Positions 1-9,647 of a stretch of 64,000 bases of DNA are shown piece by piece. The position numbers and the translations under genes are program-made. Every line of letters starts with the position of its first letter. The stretch's first letter is position 1. Source of the stretch: CAWUFC02 sp963921335. Lineage in GTDB: Bacteria; Pseudomonadota; Gammaproteobacteria; Pseudomonadales; Halieaceae. The stretch lies in contig CAWUFC020000001.1 in the NCBI GenBank assembly GCA_963921335.3, positions 682,001 to 746,000 on the forward strand, read 5' to 3'. The notes below the pieces were generated by a model that worked only from the letters and a program-made list of their open reading frames with translations, did not search any database and was not told where the DNA came from.

Positions 1-1161
1 GAGAGCATTGTCGGTAACCCCGGCGATTACCATGTCTACGACATCGTAAACGATTCCATTCTTATTACTCGTACCGAAGCGGGTGAGCTGAAGGCCTACT
101 ATAACTCGTGCCTGCATCGTGGGCGCGCGCTAAAGCGTGGCAGCGGCAGCGGTGCCGAAGAGCTGCGCTGTCCTTACCACGGCTGGTCGTGGAATCTTGA
201 AGGTGACTTCCAGGGCGCGCCCTGCGAATGGGACTTCCCCCATGTGACTAACGATAAAGAGCGCTTCCATTTGCCCGAGGTAAGGGTGGCGACCTGGGGC
301 GGCTGGGTCTTTATCAATATGGATGAGGACGCACCCTCGCTGGTAGAGTACATGGGTATCCTGCCCGAGCACCTGGCGACCTGGAAACATGAACAGCGCT
401 TTATCTCCGCCCACGTCGAGAAGGTGATTGGTGCCAACTGGAAGGCTGTGCTGGAGGCCTTTATCGAGTCCTACCACGCCATTGCCACGCATCCCCAGTT
501 GATGCCATTCCAGGCCATCGACAATTCCCAATACGATGTGTGGGACGATCATGTCAGCCGCACGATTACAGCCTATGGGGTACCCAACCCCAGCCATGCT
601 GATCAGTTCAGCGAGCAGGACTCCATGGATGCCATGATGGAGCTGGGTGGTGTAGAGGACGTACCTGAAGTCGCCGATGGTCAAACTGCTCGTGAAAAAC
701 TGGCAGAGATGACCATGCCGGCGATTAGCGAGCAGTGTGGCGAGGACCTGGAAGGCGTCAGCACCATGTCTGAGCTGATGGACTCAACGCTGTACTTGTT
801 GTTCCCCAATTTCGCACCCTGGGCAGGGCATGCGACGATTATTAACTATCGTCACCGCCCCAACGGCGACGACCCTGATAGCTGCATCATGGATATCTAC
901 CTGCTGACCCGTTACCCCGAAGGCGAAGAGCCGCCGGCGGACGCCGCCACGGTGCGCCTGGGTATTGACCAGCCCTTCGCGGATGCAGCCGATACATTGG
1001 GTGCCGGCCTTGCTCGCGTATTCGAGCAGGATGGCGCCAACCTGCCACAGGTACAGAAGGGCATGAAAGCGTCCAAGAAAGGCACGGTGACCCTGGCCAA
1101 CTATCAGGAAGTGCGCATTCGACACTTCCACCAGACCCTGGATAAATACCTGGCCAAATGA
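1..1161 (+). CDS. Rieske-type ring-hydroxylating oxygenase alpha subunit, 5' partial
   Basis: The reading frame is open from base 1, so the N-terminus lies outside the window; 386 residues are visible. The Rieske [2Fe-2S] ligands are present as C37-L-H39 and C57-P-Y-H60. Downstream, IESYHAIATH matches the mononuclear iron site pattern (His-x4-His) of aromatic-ring dioxygenase and carnitine-oxygenase-like alpha subunits. The family uses O2 and electrons from a reductase to hydroxylate a ring or demethylate a substrate; no reductase or ferredoxin gene is seen here. The stop overlaps the next ATG (ATGA at 1158), so it is translationally coupled to an acyl-CoA ligase, which suggests a carboxylic acid catabolic operon. 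The C-terminus (ending HQTLDKYLAK) closely matches that of the broken gene at 33275-34533, so the two are paralogues. Substrate unknown. Confidence 0.92.
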   Translation, partial: ESIVGNPGDYHVYDIVNDSILITRTEAGELKAYYNSCLHRGRALKRGSGSGAEELRCPYHGWSWNLEGDFQGAPCEWDFPHVTNDKERFHLPEVRVATWGGWVFINMDEDAPSLVEYMGILPEHLATWKHEQRFISAHVEKVIGANWKAVLEAFIESYHAIATHPQLMPFQAIDNSQYDVWDDHVSRTITAYGVPNPSHADQFSEQDSMDAMMELGGVEDVPEVADGQTAREKLAEMTMPAISEQCGEDLEGVSTMSELMDSTLYLLFPNFAPWAGHATIINYRHRPNGDDPDSCIMDIYLLTRYPEGEEPPADAATVRLGIDQPFADAADTLGAGLARVFEQDGANLPQVQKGMKASKKGTVTLANYQEVRIRHFHQTLDKYLAK

Positions 1162-2765
1162 CGGCACTGTCAGCCGAGCGTCTGGAGCGGGACGGCCCGC
1201 TCTGGCGCAATACCACTATTGCCCGTGAGGCCTGGCGCAAAGAGCGTGAGCATGGCGATCGCATCGCCATCTTTCTTGAAGATGCGCAGGATGTTACTTA
1301 CGCAGAATTTGCCCAGGAGGCGCGCCGCCTGATCACCGCCTTCTGCGGCCTCGGCTTGCAGGCGGGTGATGTGGTGAGCTTTCAGCTACCCAACTGGCGC
1401 GAGGCAGTGCCCCTGGACATCGCCGCAGCGGCACTCGGGCTGGTTGTTAATCCTATTGTTCCCATTTATAGGGATGCCGAACTGCGCTACATCTTGAAGG
1501 ACGCGTGCACGCGTGCGTTTTTTATCCCTGAAAAATTTCGCAGCATTCACTACATCGACATGGTTCAGAGCCTGCGCGCTGACCTGCCCGACCTCGATCA
1601 TTTGATTTCGGTACGAGCCGAGTCTGACTACGAAGGTGTGCTGCGCTATGAAACCCTGGTGGACTGCCCTGAGGCGGACCTGGATAGCCTTGAGGATATA
1701 GACCCCAATGCCGTGAAGTGTCGCCTTTACACCTCCGGCACCACCGGTTTTCCCAAAGCGGTTTTGCACACTCACAATACACTCAACTATGTTCAGCAGT
1801 GTTCGATCCGTCACAGTGAGATCACCGACAAAGACGTCATGGTAATGCCCTCGCCGGTGACGCACATCACGGGCTATTCCAGCGGTATCAATATGAGCTT
1901 CATGAGCGAGGCACGTTCGGCTCTGATGGCGCGATGGGATGCTGATGCCGCCATCGACTACATTCACCGCGTTGGCGGCACCATGACAGTGGGCGCCACA
2001 CCGTTTTTACAGGAGCTGCTGGATGCGGCCGAACGCCGGGGTGATCGCCTGCCCAGTATGAGTCAGTTTTCCTGTGGTGGCGCGGCGGTGCCGCCACAGC
2101 TGATTCGCCGAGCCTATGAGGTGCTGGAGAACTGTATAGCGGTACGCGTCTATGGCAGCACCGAAGTGCCGCTGGTGACCTATGGCTGGCGTGACAACCC
2201 GGAATTGGCCGCCACCACCGACGGTCAGCTCTACGCTTTTGAAGTGCGTATCCTGGATGACGATGGCAACGAGGTCGGCGTCGGGGTTGACGGTGAGATC
2301 GCAGCGCGTGGCCCAGGGATGCTGCTGGGATATGCAGACCCCGAGCAGAATCGCGAGGCCCATACCGAAGATGGATTTTTCCTGACGGGCGACATTGGAC
2401 GCTTGACGGAGGAAGGCGCGATCCTGATTACCGATCGCAAGAAAGACATCATTATCCGCGGAGGTGAGAATCTCAGTGCCAAGGAAATTGAAGACGTGTT
2501 GCATCACCATCCAGCCATTAAAGAAGCTGCGGTGGTTGCAATGCCACACCCGCGGCTGGGGGAAGGAGTTTGCGCCTTGCTGATACTGCGCCCGGGCAGT
2601 GACGCCCCTACAATGGAAGAGATTGCGGCGTTTACCGACCAGCGCGGACTGGCGCGACAAAAGATACCTGAGAAAATTCAAATCGTTGATGATCTGCCAC
2701 GCACCCCCAGTGGCAAAGTGCGCAAAGATATTCTTCGAAAGCAGCTGCAGGAGAGCGACTCATGA
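1158..2765 (+). CDS. AMP-dependent acyl-CoA synthetase/ligase
   Basis: A 535-residue ANL-superfamily enzyme expected to activate a carboxylic acid to its CoA thioester through an acyl-adenylate in the cytoplasm. Visible signatures in order: P-loop-like YTSGTTGFPKA near residue 195, GSTEVP in the middle, TGDIGRL, the hinge ITDRKKDIIIRGGEN, and the C-terminal PRTPSGKVRKD with the catalytic lysine. Length is normal. The sequence flavour is like cyclohexanecarboxylate- or medium-chain-type ligases, but this is an impression, not a search result. It overlaps the preceding Rieske gene by 4 bases and the following reductase gene by 4 bases, so all three are probably on one transcript and act on one pathway. 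Confidence 0.93.
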   Translation: MTALSAERLERDGPLWRNTTIAREAWRKEREHGDRIAIFLEDAQDVTYAEFAQEARRLITAFCGLGLQAGDVVSFQLPNWREAVPLDIAAAALGLVVNPIVPIYRDAELRYILKDACTRAFFIPEKFRSIHYIDMVQSLRADLPDLDHLISVRAESDYEGVLRYETLVDCPEADLDSLEDIDPNAVKCRLYTSGTTGFPKAVLHTHNTLNYVQQCSIRHSEITDKDVMVMPSPVTHITGYSSGINMSFMSEARSALMARWDADAAIDYIHRVGGTMTVGATPFLQELLDAAERRGDRLPSMSQFSCGGAAVPPQLIRRAYEVLENCIAVRVYGSTEVPLVTYGWRDNPELAATTDGQLYAFEVRILDDDGNEVGVGVDGEIAARGPGMLLGYADPEQNREAHTEDGFFLTGDIGRLTEEGAILITDRKKDIIIRGGENLSAKEIEDVLHHHPAIKEAAVVAMPHPRLGEGVCALLILRPGSDAPTMEEIAAFTDQRGLARQKIPEKIQIVDDLPRTPSGKVRKDILRKQLQESDS

Positions 2766-3763
2766 ACAAACAGATTTTATTGAACAACCATCCTCGAGGT
2801 GATCTGCAGCAGTCAGACTTCAAACATGTTGAATCCGAGATGCCTGTGCCCGGCGAGGGCGAGGTATTGGTGAAAACCCTGTACCTGGCATTGGAGCCAG
2901 CGATGAAAGGCTGGATGGAGAATCGCTCCGACTACGTGGCGCCTATGGCTATCGGCGATGTTATGCGTGGCAATGGCTGCGGCCGGGTAATCGAATCCAA
3001 CAATCCCGATTTTTCGGTCGATACACTGGTAACGGGAAGTTGGGGGTGGCAGGAATATGCGGTGGCTGGTTCGAAAAAGTCGCCTCTGAACAGGCTGCCC
3101 CAGGGCATGCCGATTCCTTCCGCCATGTCCCTTTTAGGTGTCACGGGTTTGACTGCCTATTTTGGCATGCTCGATGTTGGCGAACCGGTAGAAGGTGACC
3201 ATGTGCTGATTTCCGGTGCGGCCGGCGCCACCGGTTCTGTTGCGGGCCAGATCGCCAGGCTGAAAGGTTGCAGGGTGGTGGGCCTGGCGGGTAGCCAGGA
3301 GAAATGTGACTGGCTGGTCAATGAACTGGGTTTTGATGCGGCTATTAATTACCGTGACGAAGATGTCGAAGCGCAAGTTGCAGAGCTCTTCCCCAAGGGC
3401 ATTAATGTGTTTTACGACAATGTCGGTGGTGAGATTCTCGATATTGCCCTGGCCAACCTCGCCCATCACGCGCGGGTGGTGATTTGTGGTGGTATTTCAC
3501 GCTACAACCTCACTGGCGAAATCCCCGGCCCCAAAAATTACTTCAATCTGGTGTTCCGGCGATCGCGCATGCAGGGCTTTATTCTGTTTGATTACCTGGA
3601 TCGCTATCCAGAAGCCATTGCCTTTCTGCGTGAGAACTTTAACAACGGCTCACTGATCAGCAAGGAAACCGTCACCGAGGGTTTTGAGAATATGCCCAAT
3701 GCGCTGATGGGCCTGTTCAGCGGCGAAAACATGGGTAAACAGCTGGTCCACGTGGCTGATTAA
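2762..3763 (+). CDS. NADPH-dependent MDR-family oxidoreductase (PTGR/CurA type)
   Basis: A 333-residue zinc-independent medium-chain dehydrogenase/reductase of the leukotriene B4 dehydrogenase / prostaglandin reductase / CurA class. These reduce the double bond of alpha,beta-unsaturated carbonyls with NADPH. The Rossmann motif GAAGATGSVAGQIA lies near residue 155 and the family motif FYDNVGGEILD near residue 220. No structural-zinc cysteine cluster is seen. The start ATG overlaps the ligase stop (ATGA). The gene ends 9 bases before a perfect palindrome at 3773-3811 that may terminate transcription. Probably reduces an enoyl intermediate of the same pathway, which is inference. Confidence 0.92.
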   Translation: MNKQILLNNHPRGDLQQSDFKHVESEMPVPGEGEVLVKTLYLALEPAMKGWMENRSDYVAPMAIGDVMRGNGCGRVIESNNPDFSVDTLVTGSWGWQEYAVAGSKKSPLNRLPQGMPIPSAMSLLGVTGLTAYFGMLDVGEPVEGDHVLISGAAGATGSVAGQIARLKGCRVVGLAGSQEKCDWLVNELGFDAAINYRDEDVEAQVAELFPKGINVFYDNVGGEILDIALANLAHHARVVICGGISRYNLTGEIPGPKNYFNLVFRRSRMQGFILFDYLDRYPEAIAFLRENFNNGSLISKETVTEGFENMPNALMGLFSGENMGKQLVHVAD

Positions 3764-3772
3764 CAAATAAAT

Positions 3773-3811
3773 GGGGTCAGAGTACTTTGATTTTCAAAGT
3801 ACTCTGACCCC
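3773..3811. repeat. Intergenic palindrome, GGGGTCAGAG family, copy 1
   Basis: A perfect inverted repeat with two 18-base arms and a TTT loop. The arms read GGGGTCAGAGTACTTTGA and its complement. The same arms recur at 22838-22877, and shorter relatives at 7500-7525, 19859-19929 and 30107-30175. It lies between two co-directional genes. There is no clear T-tract, so it looks like a dispersed extragenic palindrome rather than a simple terminator. It resembles REP-like elements mobilised by IS200-like (RAYT) transposases; no such transposase is in the window. Confidence 0.85.
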
Positions 3812-3840
3812 AACTACAACAATAATCAGAGAGAAAGAAG

Positions 3841-4347
3841 ATGGTAGAAGCAACCAGCAACTATGACGACGTGCGTATGTACGGCATGGACAGCGATCGC
3901 GAGGCCGAGCTATTGGCCAAGCAGAAAGAATGCACGTTTATCTGGACTAATATGGAAAGTGAGCCGGTGGGCGTTATCATGAGCTATATTTTCCGCGATG
4001 GAAAATTCTGGCTTACCGCAACCCGCCACCGGGCCCGCATTCCGGCCATTCGACGCGATCCACGGGTCTGTGTGGTGGTGACCAGCACCGGCACCGATAT
4101 GGATTACGGCAAGGCGCTCACCTATAAGGGCACCGCAGTGGTTCACGAAAGTCGTGAGGTTAAGGAGTGGTTCTACCCGGACTTTGCCGATGCGATCAGA
4201 GCCATTGATGACCCCAAGATCTTTGAAGAATTTCTCGATACTGAGGAGCGAGTGGTCATTGAGGTGACTCCCACCAAATCGATTACCTATGACGGTGAGA
4301 AAATGGCGGCAGCCACCCAGAAGTTTCTCGCCTCCAGGCAGGCGTGA
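3841..4347 (+). CDS. Pyridoxamine 5'-phosphate oxidase-fold (PPOX) family protein
   Basis: A 168-residue protein with the split-barrel flavin-binding pattern: an early strand pair (TFIWTNMESEPVGV), then FWLTATRHRARIPAI and a strand starting RVCVVV, typical of PPOX-class proteins that bind FMN or F420. These act as small oxidases or reductases; the substrate cannot be told. The start is preceded by GAGAGAAAG. It sits downstream of the Rieske-ligase-reductase operon, separated by a palindrome, and overlaps the following enoyl-CoA hydratase (GTGA at 4344), so it is probably part of the same catabolic unit. Confidence 0.85.
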   Translation: MVEATSNYDDVRMYGMDSDREAELLAKQKECTFIWTNMESEPVGVIMSYIFRDGKFWLTATRHRARIPAIRRDPRVCVVVTSTGTDMDYGKALTYKGTAVVHESREVKEWFYPDFADAIRAIDDPKIFEEFLDTEERVVIEVTPTKSITYDGEKMAAATQKFLASRQA

Positions 4348-5144
4348 GCAGCCAGGGGTTTTCTGTCGAACTTGACCGGGTCGGCAACGGTGTCGGTCTG
4401 CTGCGCTTTCGCGATGAAGGGCGCCAGAATCAACTCTGCTGGGCAGCGGTAGAGGCGCTTCTCGAGGCCGTGAACTCGTGCTCCGACCAGGATATTCGTG
4501 TACTAGTACTGAGCTCAGACAATCCAGGGCACTGGTTTGAACACGCCTGGCTGGCCGACATAGAAGCCACTATGGCCGGCGAGCCCGCCATCGGTGACGG
4601 CGCCGCATGGTTTGGTTTGATGAATGCGCTCGGCAAAGGCCCGACCGTAACCATTGCCGCGGTGAACGGTGATACCTGTGGAGGTGGCTGTGAAGTGGGC
4701 TGGGCCTGCGATCTGCGCGTTGCGGAGCGCCAGGCTCGATTTGCCCAGCCGGAAGTTCGCCTGGGTATCACTCCGGGTGTTGGTGGGGCCAGTCGGCTCA
4801 GCAAACTGGTGGGCCGCAGCCTGGCCGGTGAGATGGTGTTTGGCGGTCAGTGGACCAGTGCCGAGCGTATCTACCAGGTCGGTGGCATTAACCGGCTTGT
4901 CGAGACCGACGAAGCACGCGAACATGCCATTGAATGGGCCCGTCAGTTAGCGATGCTGCCTGCTGAAGCCCTCAGGGCCTGCAAGCAGGTACTGGCGCAA
5001 ACTGAAGAACTGCCCCTGCAGGAAGCCCTGATGGCGGAGCAGTCCCAATTTCAGGCTACCGCGATGACAGACGAGGCCCGCGCACTCATGTCCGCCCAGC
5101 AGCGCTACTATGATGAGGGCGGCACCACCGACCAAAGTTTTTAG
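4344..5144 (+). CDS. Enoyl-CoA hydratase/isomerase family protein
   Basis: A 266-residue crotonase-fold protein beginning at a GTG that overlaps the previous stop. The oxyanion-hole region reads AAVNGDTCGGGCEVGWACDLRVA, and the second conserved block reads FAQPEVRLGITPGVGG, both standard for the family. It would hydrate or isomerise an enoyl-CoA formed after CoA activation. The E-x-x-LG segment is kept (EVRLGITPG), so one acid residue of the active site is likely intact. The substrate is unknown. It ends the 1-5.1 kb operon, with an extended -10 promoter-like site following. Confidence 0.92.
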   Translation: MSSQGFSVELDRVGNGVGLLRFRDEGRQNQLCWAAVEALLEAVNSCSDQDIRVLVLSSDNPGHWFEHAWLADIEATMAGEPAIGDGAAWFGLMNALGKGPTVTIAAVNGDTCGGGCEVGWACDLRVAERQARFAQPEVRLGITPGVGGASRLSKLVGRSLAGEMVFGGQWTSAERIYQVGGINRLVETDEAREHAIEWARQLAMLPAEALRACKQVLAQTEELPLQEALMAEQSQFQATAMTDEARALMSAQQRYYDEGGTTDQSF

Positions 5145-5164
5145 CCGGCGTCCTCCCTGCAACG

Positions 5165-5173
5165 TGTTATGAT
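5165..5173 (+). promoter_or_regulatory. Extended -10 promoter-like site
   Basis: TGTTATGAT matches an extended -10 element (TG, one base, TATGAT) and lies 44 bases before the ATG at 5217. No good -35 is seen at the usual distance, which extended -10 promoters can lack. Predicted by eye only. Confidence 0.35.
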
Positions 5174-5216
5174 CGCTGACTTTGTAAAATCAGCAGGCTG
5201 AGCGGAGCCTGTCGCT

Positions 5217-7480
5217 ATGGGTCGGCTTTTCCAAACACATTTACTGACTGGTGCCCTGGCGCTGCTGGCAGTGCCCGCGGCAGCCGCCATTCGTATCGAT
5301 GGTGTGTTGGATGAAGCGGAGTGGCAACAGGCCCAGCGCTTCGACGAGTTTGTGGTGACCGAGCCGATGACCACGGCCCCCTCTCCCTATCGCACCGAAG
5401 CCCTGCTGTTGACCAACGACGAGGGCATCTACATCGCCTTTATCAACTATCAACCGGCTGAAGTGCCGCGGGTGCAGCGCCGCTTTCCGAGGGATACGTT
5501 TATCGAGGCCGATCGCAATATCATCGGCATAGACTTCGACGGTACCGGTCTGTCTGCCTATGACTTCACGGTGGGCATTGCCAACTCCCAGACCGATGGC
5601 ACCTACCGTGGTGAAAAAGACTACTCAGGGGACTGGGACGGGACCTGGTATTCACAAACCAGCCAGGACGAGGACTACTGGTACACCGAGGTATTTATTC
5701 CCTGGACGGTGGCGCCCATGCAGGATCCAGGTACTGTGCGCAAAACCATGAAGGTCTACTTTGGACGCTTTGTCTGGCACGAGAGCCTGCGCCTGGCCTA
5801 CCCACTGGCTGCTTTCAGTCGCCCCACCTTCGTGTCCGACTGGCGCGAGGTCGAGGTGGATTTCGCCCGCACCCAAACCCTTGAGTGGTTTCCCTACCTG
5901 ACTGGCAGTTACGATCTAGAGGAAGAGGACAGCGACCTCAAGGCAGGGCTGGATGTGGTCTGGCGGCCCAATAGTGGCACGCAGTTCACCGGCACAATCA
6001 ATCCCGACTTTGGCCAGGTGGAAAGCGACGACCTGGTGGTGAATTTCTCCGCATTTGAAACCTTTTTCTCGGAAAAGCGCCCCTTCTTTACTGAGAACAA
6101 CTCCCTGTTTAACAGCCGTGTGCCCCTGGGGGATCGGTTGCTGCACACCCGCCGTATCGGCGCCGCGCCTGATGCGGGGGATGAGGAGGTCACCGACATC
6201 GATTTAGGCGCCAAGTTGTCCCACTACGGCGAAAAGCTCGACCTTGGGTTGTTTATGGTGACGGAGGATGATTCAAGCCTCGCGGACGGTCGCGATTACC
6301 TGGCCACCAGAATCCAAAGCCTCGTGGGCAACACCCGCATTGGCCATACCCTGACCTATGTTGAGCGACCAACCCTGGATCGTGAGGCGATGGTCAACAG
6401 TGTCGACTGGGACTGGCAACAGGGCGGTGGCGCCTGCAGGGCCAGGGTTTTTAAAGTGATGTGACCCAGGATGCCAACGCTGAAAACGGGTTTGTTGACC
6501 GCGATGAGCAGGACCTCGGTGGTTGGGCACAGTACGACTACCGACCCAATGACGAGCACCTGGTCAGTGCCTTCGCCTACTACTATGGCGACGAGTTCGA
6601 CATGAACGACATGGGCTTTCTCAAGCGCAATGACTGGCTGCGCCTGGTATTCATGTACCAGCGTGACTACACCAGCCATCCTGATTCAGACTGGCTGCGG
6701 TCCAGCTATTGGCGTATCAAACCCTCTTATGAAGAGAACAATGATGGTTTTACGCTGCAGTCTTCTGTCGATCTGTCCTATTTCTGGAAACTGGAAAATA
6801 CACAGGAATACAGCCTACAGGCGCATATTGAAGTGGAAGACCCCTGGGATGATCGCATTACCCGTGGCAACGGCCTGGTACGTCTGGATCCCCAGCACTC
6901 TTTTGAAGCCAAGTTCCTGAATCGCCGGGGCGGTGACCTGACCTTTAGTCTCGCCTACGTGGCTGAGAACAAAGGTACCGATAAGCTGGGTCACGAGCTG
7001 ATCTTTGAGCCCCAGTGGTATGTGGCTGATCGGGTCACGATTAGCGCAGAGGCTTCATACCAGGACAATTCGGAATGGCTATTGTGGGACTTTGATACCC
7101 AGCAGCTGGCCACCTATGACGCGGATGTGTTTGATGTGAACCTGCGCCTGGATGTCTATCCGAGCTCGCGCCAGGAAGTGCGGGTGAAGCTGCAGTTGGT
7201 GGCGGCCCGTGCCGATGCAATCTCCGGGCAGCAGATCGGTAGTGACGGCCGTCTCAGCCCCTCCAATGTGCCGGTCTCAGATTTCAGCCTCAGCGACACA
7301 GCCCTGCAGATTCGTTACCGCTACCAGCTGGCCCCGCTCTCAGACATTTTCCTGGTCTATGAGCGCGGTGGCTTTTATGAAGACGATCGCAATGAATCCA
7401 GCCCAGGGGACCTGTTTGATCGGGCCTGGAAAGATGTGACCGGGCAGCGGGTGTTGGCCAAGATCCGGTATCGCTTCTAG
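5217..7480 (+). pseudogene. DUF5916 / CBM9-like outer-membrane protein, frameshifted
   Basis: The gene is read in two frames. 5217-6464 carries a signal peptide (MGRLFQTHLLTGALALL, cut after AAA), a CBM9-like domain from IRIDGVLDEAEW, and the DUF5916 hallmark NPDFGQVESDDLVVNFS followed by EKRPFFTEN. 6461-7480 carries the rest of the beta-rich barrel-like region, ending in an aromatic residue (IRYRF) as outer-membrane barrels do. Adding one base to AAA at 6453-6455 joins the frames as RVFK-SDVTQDAN without loss, giving about 754 residues, normal for the family. A single missing base after a T5A3 run may be a sequencing error or a real mutation. Function is uncertain; family members sit beside peptidase, carbohydrate or TonB systems. 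A bidirectional terminator follows. Confidence 0.85.
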
Positions 7481-7492
7481 ATCATCAAGCAT

Positions 7493-7530
7493 AAAAAAAG
7501 GGGCCAGAGCCCGGGCTCTGACCCCTTTTT
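7493..7530. terminator. Bidirectional rho-independent terminator
   Basis: A stem of two 13-base arms (7500-7512 and 7513-7525, one G-T type mismatch) is flanked by A7 on the left and T5 on the right. It can therefore end both the DUF5916 gene (+) and the binding-protein gene (-). The arm GGGGCCAGAGCCC is related to the GGGGTCAGAG palindromes elsewhere in the window. Confidence 0.85.
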
Positions 7531-7542
7531 GCGTTCTGCGAT

Positions 7543-8358
7543 TTAGGGCAGGGCAGCAACCCAGGTCTTGTCTTCAAACCACTTCTGACGCAGTTTGTTG
7601 AGCAGCCCCATCTTTGCGTAAGTGTCCAGGTAGTTGTCCACCAGGGCGACAAACTGACGATCGTGGGCGGGCACCGCAATACCGAAAGGTTCGACTGACA
7701 GCGGCGCCTGCAACGTAGCCAGACCGGCATTGGGGTAGCGCATCACCGCCAGTACGCAGATCGGCATATCAGCAATCAGGCCATCAATTTCACCGTCGAT
7801 CACCTTCTGTACGGCTTCGTCGTATTCATTAACCTTGACCAGGGTAGCGTCGGGGGCGACCGTCTCGACAAAGACCTGGCTGGTCGAACCTGCCAGGGCG
7901 GCCAGTTTCAGGTCATCGCGGTTGAATTGAGACGACTGAGTGGCCTGCGCCAGGCCGGCAGATTTAGTCAGGATGGACTTACCGGACATCATGTAGGGGC
8001 CGACAAAGGTGTAGTCGCGGCTACGCTCGGCGGTGATCGCCATACCGGACATCACCATGTCCACTTTCTCATCGTCCAGGGCAGACAACAGCTCGCCAAA
8101 GGGCATAGTTACAATCTCCAGACGCGCGCCCATGGCGCCGGCAATGGCGCGTGCCAGGTCAACCTCGTAGCCAATCAGCTGGCCGCTGCGGCTATTGGTG
8201 TTCATGGGAGGCTGGTTGCCGGACATGCCGACCTTCAGCACTTTAAAGTCGACCACGCGGTCCAGAACGGGAGAGTGGGTATCGGCCGTGGCAACGCCGG
8301 CAATTAGTGACAGTGCCAGAGCGCCCAGCAGAGAGGCTTTCTTGAACAGCTTGAACAT
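7543..8358 (-). CDS. Periplasmic amino-acid-type substrate-binding protein (SBP family 3)
   Basis: A 271-residue protein with a clear signal peptide (MFKLFKKASLLGALALSLIAG, cleaved near ATA-DT) and the SBP_bac_3 pattern: VLKVGMSGNQPPMN, GYEVDLARAIAGAMG, MSGMAITAERSRDYTF and a later DGLIADMP. The family binds amino acids or small organic acids in the periplasm and delivers them to an ABC permease. No permease or ATPase gene lies nearby, so it may work with a distant transporter or act as a sensor. It is monocistronic between a terminator and a barrel-protein gene. Ligand unknown. Confidence 0.9.
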   Translation of the reverse strand: MFKLFKKASLLGALALSLIAGVATADTHSPVLDRVVDFKVLKVGMSGNQPPMNTNSRSGQLIGYEVDLARAIAGAMGARLEIVTMPFGELLSALDDEKVDMVMSGMAITAERSRDYTFVGPYMMSGKSILTKSAGLAQATQSSQFNRDDLKLAALAGSTSQVFVETVAPDATLVKVNEYDEAVQKVIDGEIDGLIADMPICVLAVMRYPNAGLATLQAPLSVEPFGIAVPAHDRQFVALVDNYLDTYAKMGLLNKLRQKWFEDKTWVAALP

Positions 8359-8437
8359 AGTGATTTCCTGAAATTATCGGTTGTATAAGCTAAGCAGAAC
8401 AGCGAGTGTAGTCGCGCTGGCTGACAGACGCAAACCT

Positions 8438-9583
8438 TCAAAAAGCCTCTGTGACAGAGAGATAGACCGCGTCGCTGTTGTCTGAGCGGGCATAGTCAAA
8501 GCGGACGTTGATACGCTGCGAAGGAAGCACTGAGTAACGCACGCCTAGACCGTAACTGGGGATGTACTCGTCCAGGGCGCTCTCAAACACCTTGTTCTCG
8601 TAATAGCCTGCGCCGGCAAACACCACACCGCCCCACTTCTCCGTGAATGCGCGCCGCAGTTCTACCTGTGCTGAGGCTGATTCGGTACCGAGGTAGCGGG
8701 TTGCTGAGAACCCACGCAGGCCCACGCTACAGGCGTCCCACAGCGGTACCTGCTTGGTCCGATAGCAGCCCTGCAGCTCCCAGGCTATGACAGTCTTCTG
8801 CCAGGGTTTGTGATAGGAGGAGAAGCCGATGTCGGCGGCCTCGTAGTCGCGGTTATTGCCCCAGGGGCTGGTGTTGTAGGTATAGCGGGCACTGAACAGG
8901 TTGCCGCTGTAGGGATTAAATTGGGTATCCCGCGAATCATGTTCCAGGTTAACGCCTGCGCCCAGGGTTTCTACTTCCGGAAAGCCAATTTCAATGGAGC
9001 GGAACTGACTCAGCTCAAAGGACTGCTCCAGCTCCAGGTAACGAAGATTGATGCCGCCATACCAGTTGCCACGGATACGGCGCTGCACATTGAACACACC
9101 CATCTGGCCTTCAATCAGCCAGTCCAGGGTCTTGGCGCCGGGAAAGTCATCCGGGCTCCACAGCTCAAGTTCAAAATCCATCGCCCCGACAAAGCCCCCG
9201 ATACGCCATTTGTCGCCACCGAAATAGCTTTTATGGGCAATGCCGTAGGCGTAGCTGTCGTTCTCGGAGTAGTAGCCAGCGGCCCCGGTCATCGATGCGG
9301 GCTGGGTTTGCGCCTACTCTTCAGTCTGTCGATGGAAGTACGCGCCACCCAGCACCAGGCCCGCCCCGAACAGCGGGTTAATAACGGGTATGGGTACGAT
9401 CACCCAATTGCGCTGGCGCTCTTCATCGTCCCGGCTGGCCTCAAAATAGGGTTGGGAGTGTTCGGTGGGCAGGGAGATTTTTTCCTTGCTAGTGAGCTGG
9501 CTGGATGCCAACGCCATCTGCACGGGCGTCATCGCGATCAACAGGCTCAGCCCAAGCTTCAGGGAGTAAGAAAAATCGTTCAT
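8438..9583 (-). pseudogene. Omp85/BamA-TamA-like outer-membrane barrel protein with in-frame TAG
   Basis: One frame of 382 codons is interrupted only by TAG at 9314-9316 (codon 90). Before it are a signal peptide (KLGLSLLIAMTPVQMALA) and WVIVPIPVINPLFGAG; after it come MTGAAGYYSENDSYAYG and a long barrel region with repeated alternating hydrophobic strands, ending in ...LSVTEAF with a C-terminal Phe. The two halves continue each other, reading EE-stop-AQTQPAS, as expected for a CAG-to-TAG change. Members are surface-antigen D15-like barrels without POTRA domains. If the stop is real, only an 89-residue fragment is made, unless the downstream ATG at 9292 is used, which would lack a signal peptide. 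Confidence 0.82.
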
Positions 9584-9647
9584 TCGAGGATGTTAAACGA
9601 GAACGGCGCCGCGAGTGAAACCCGCAGCGCGTGGGGAGGTACTTGTT

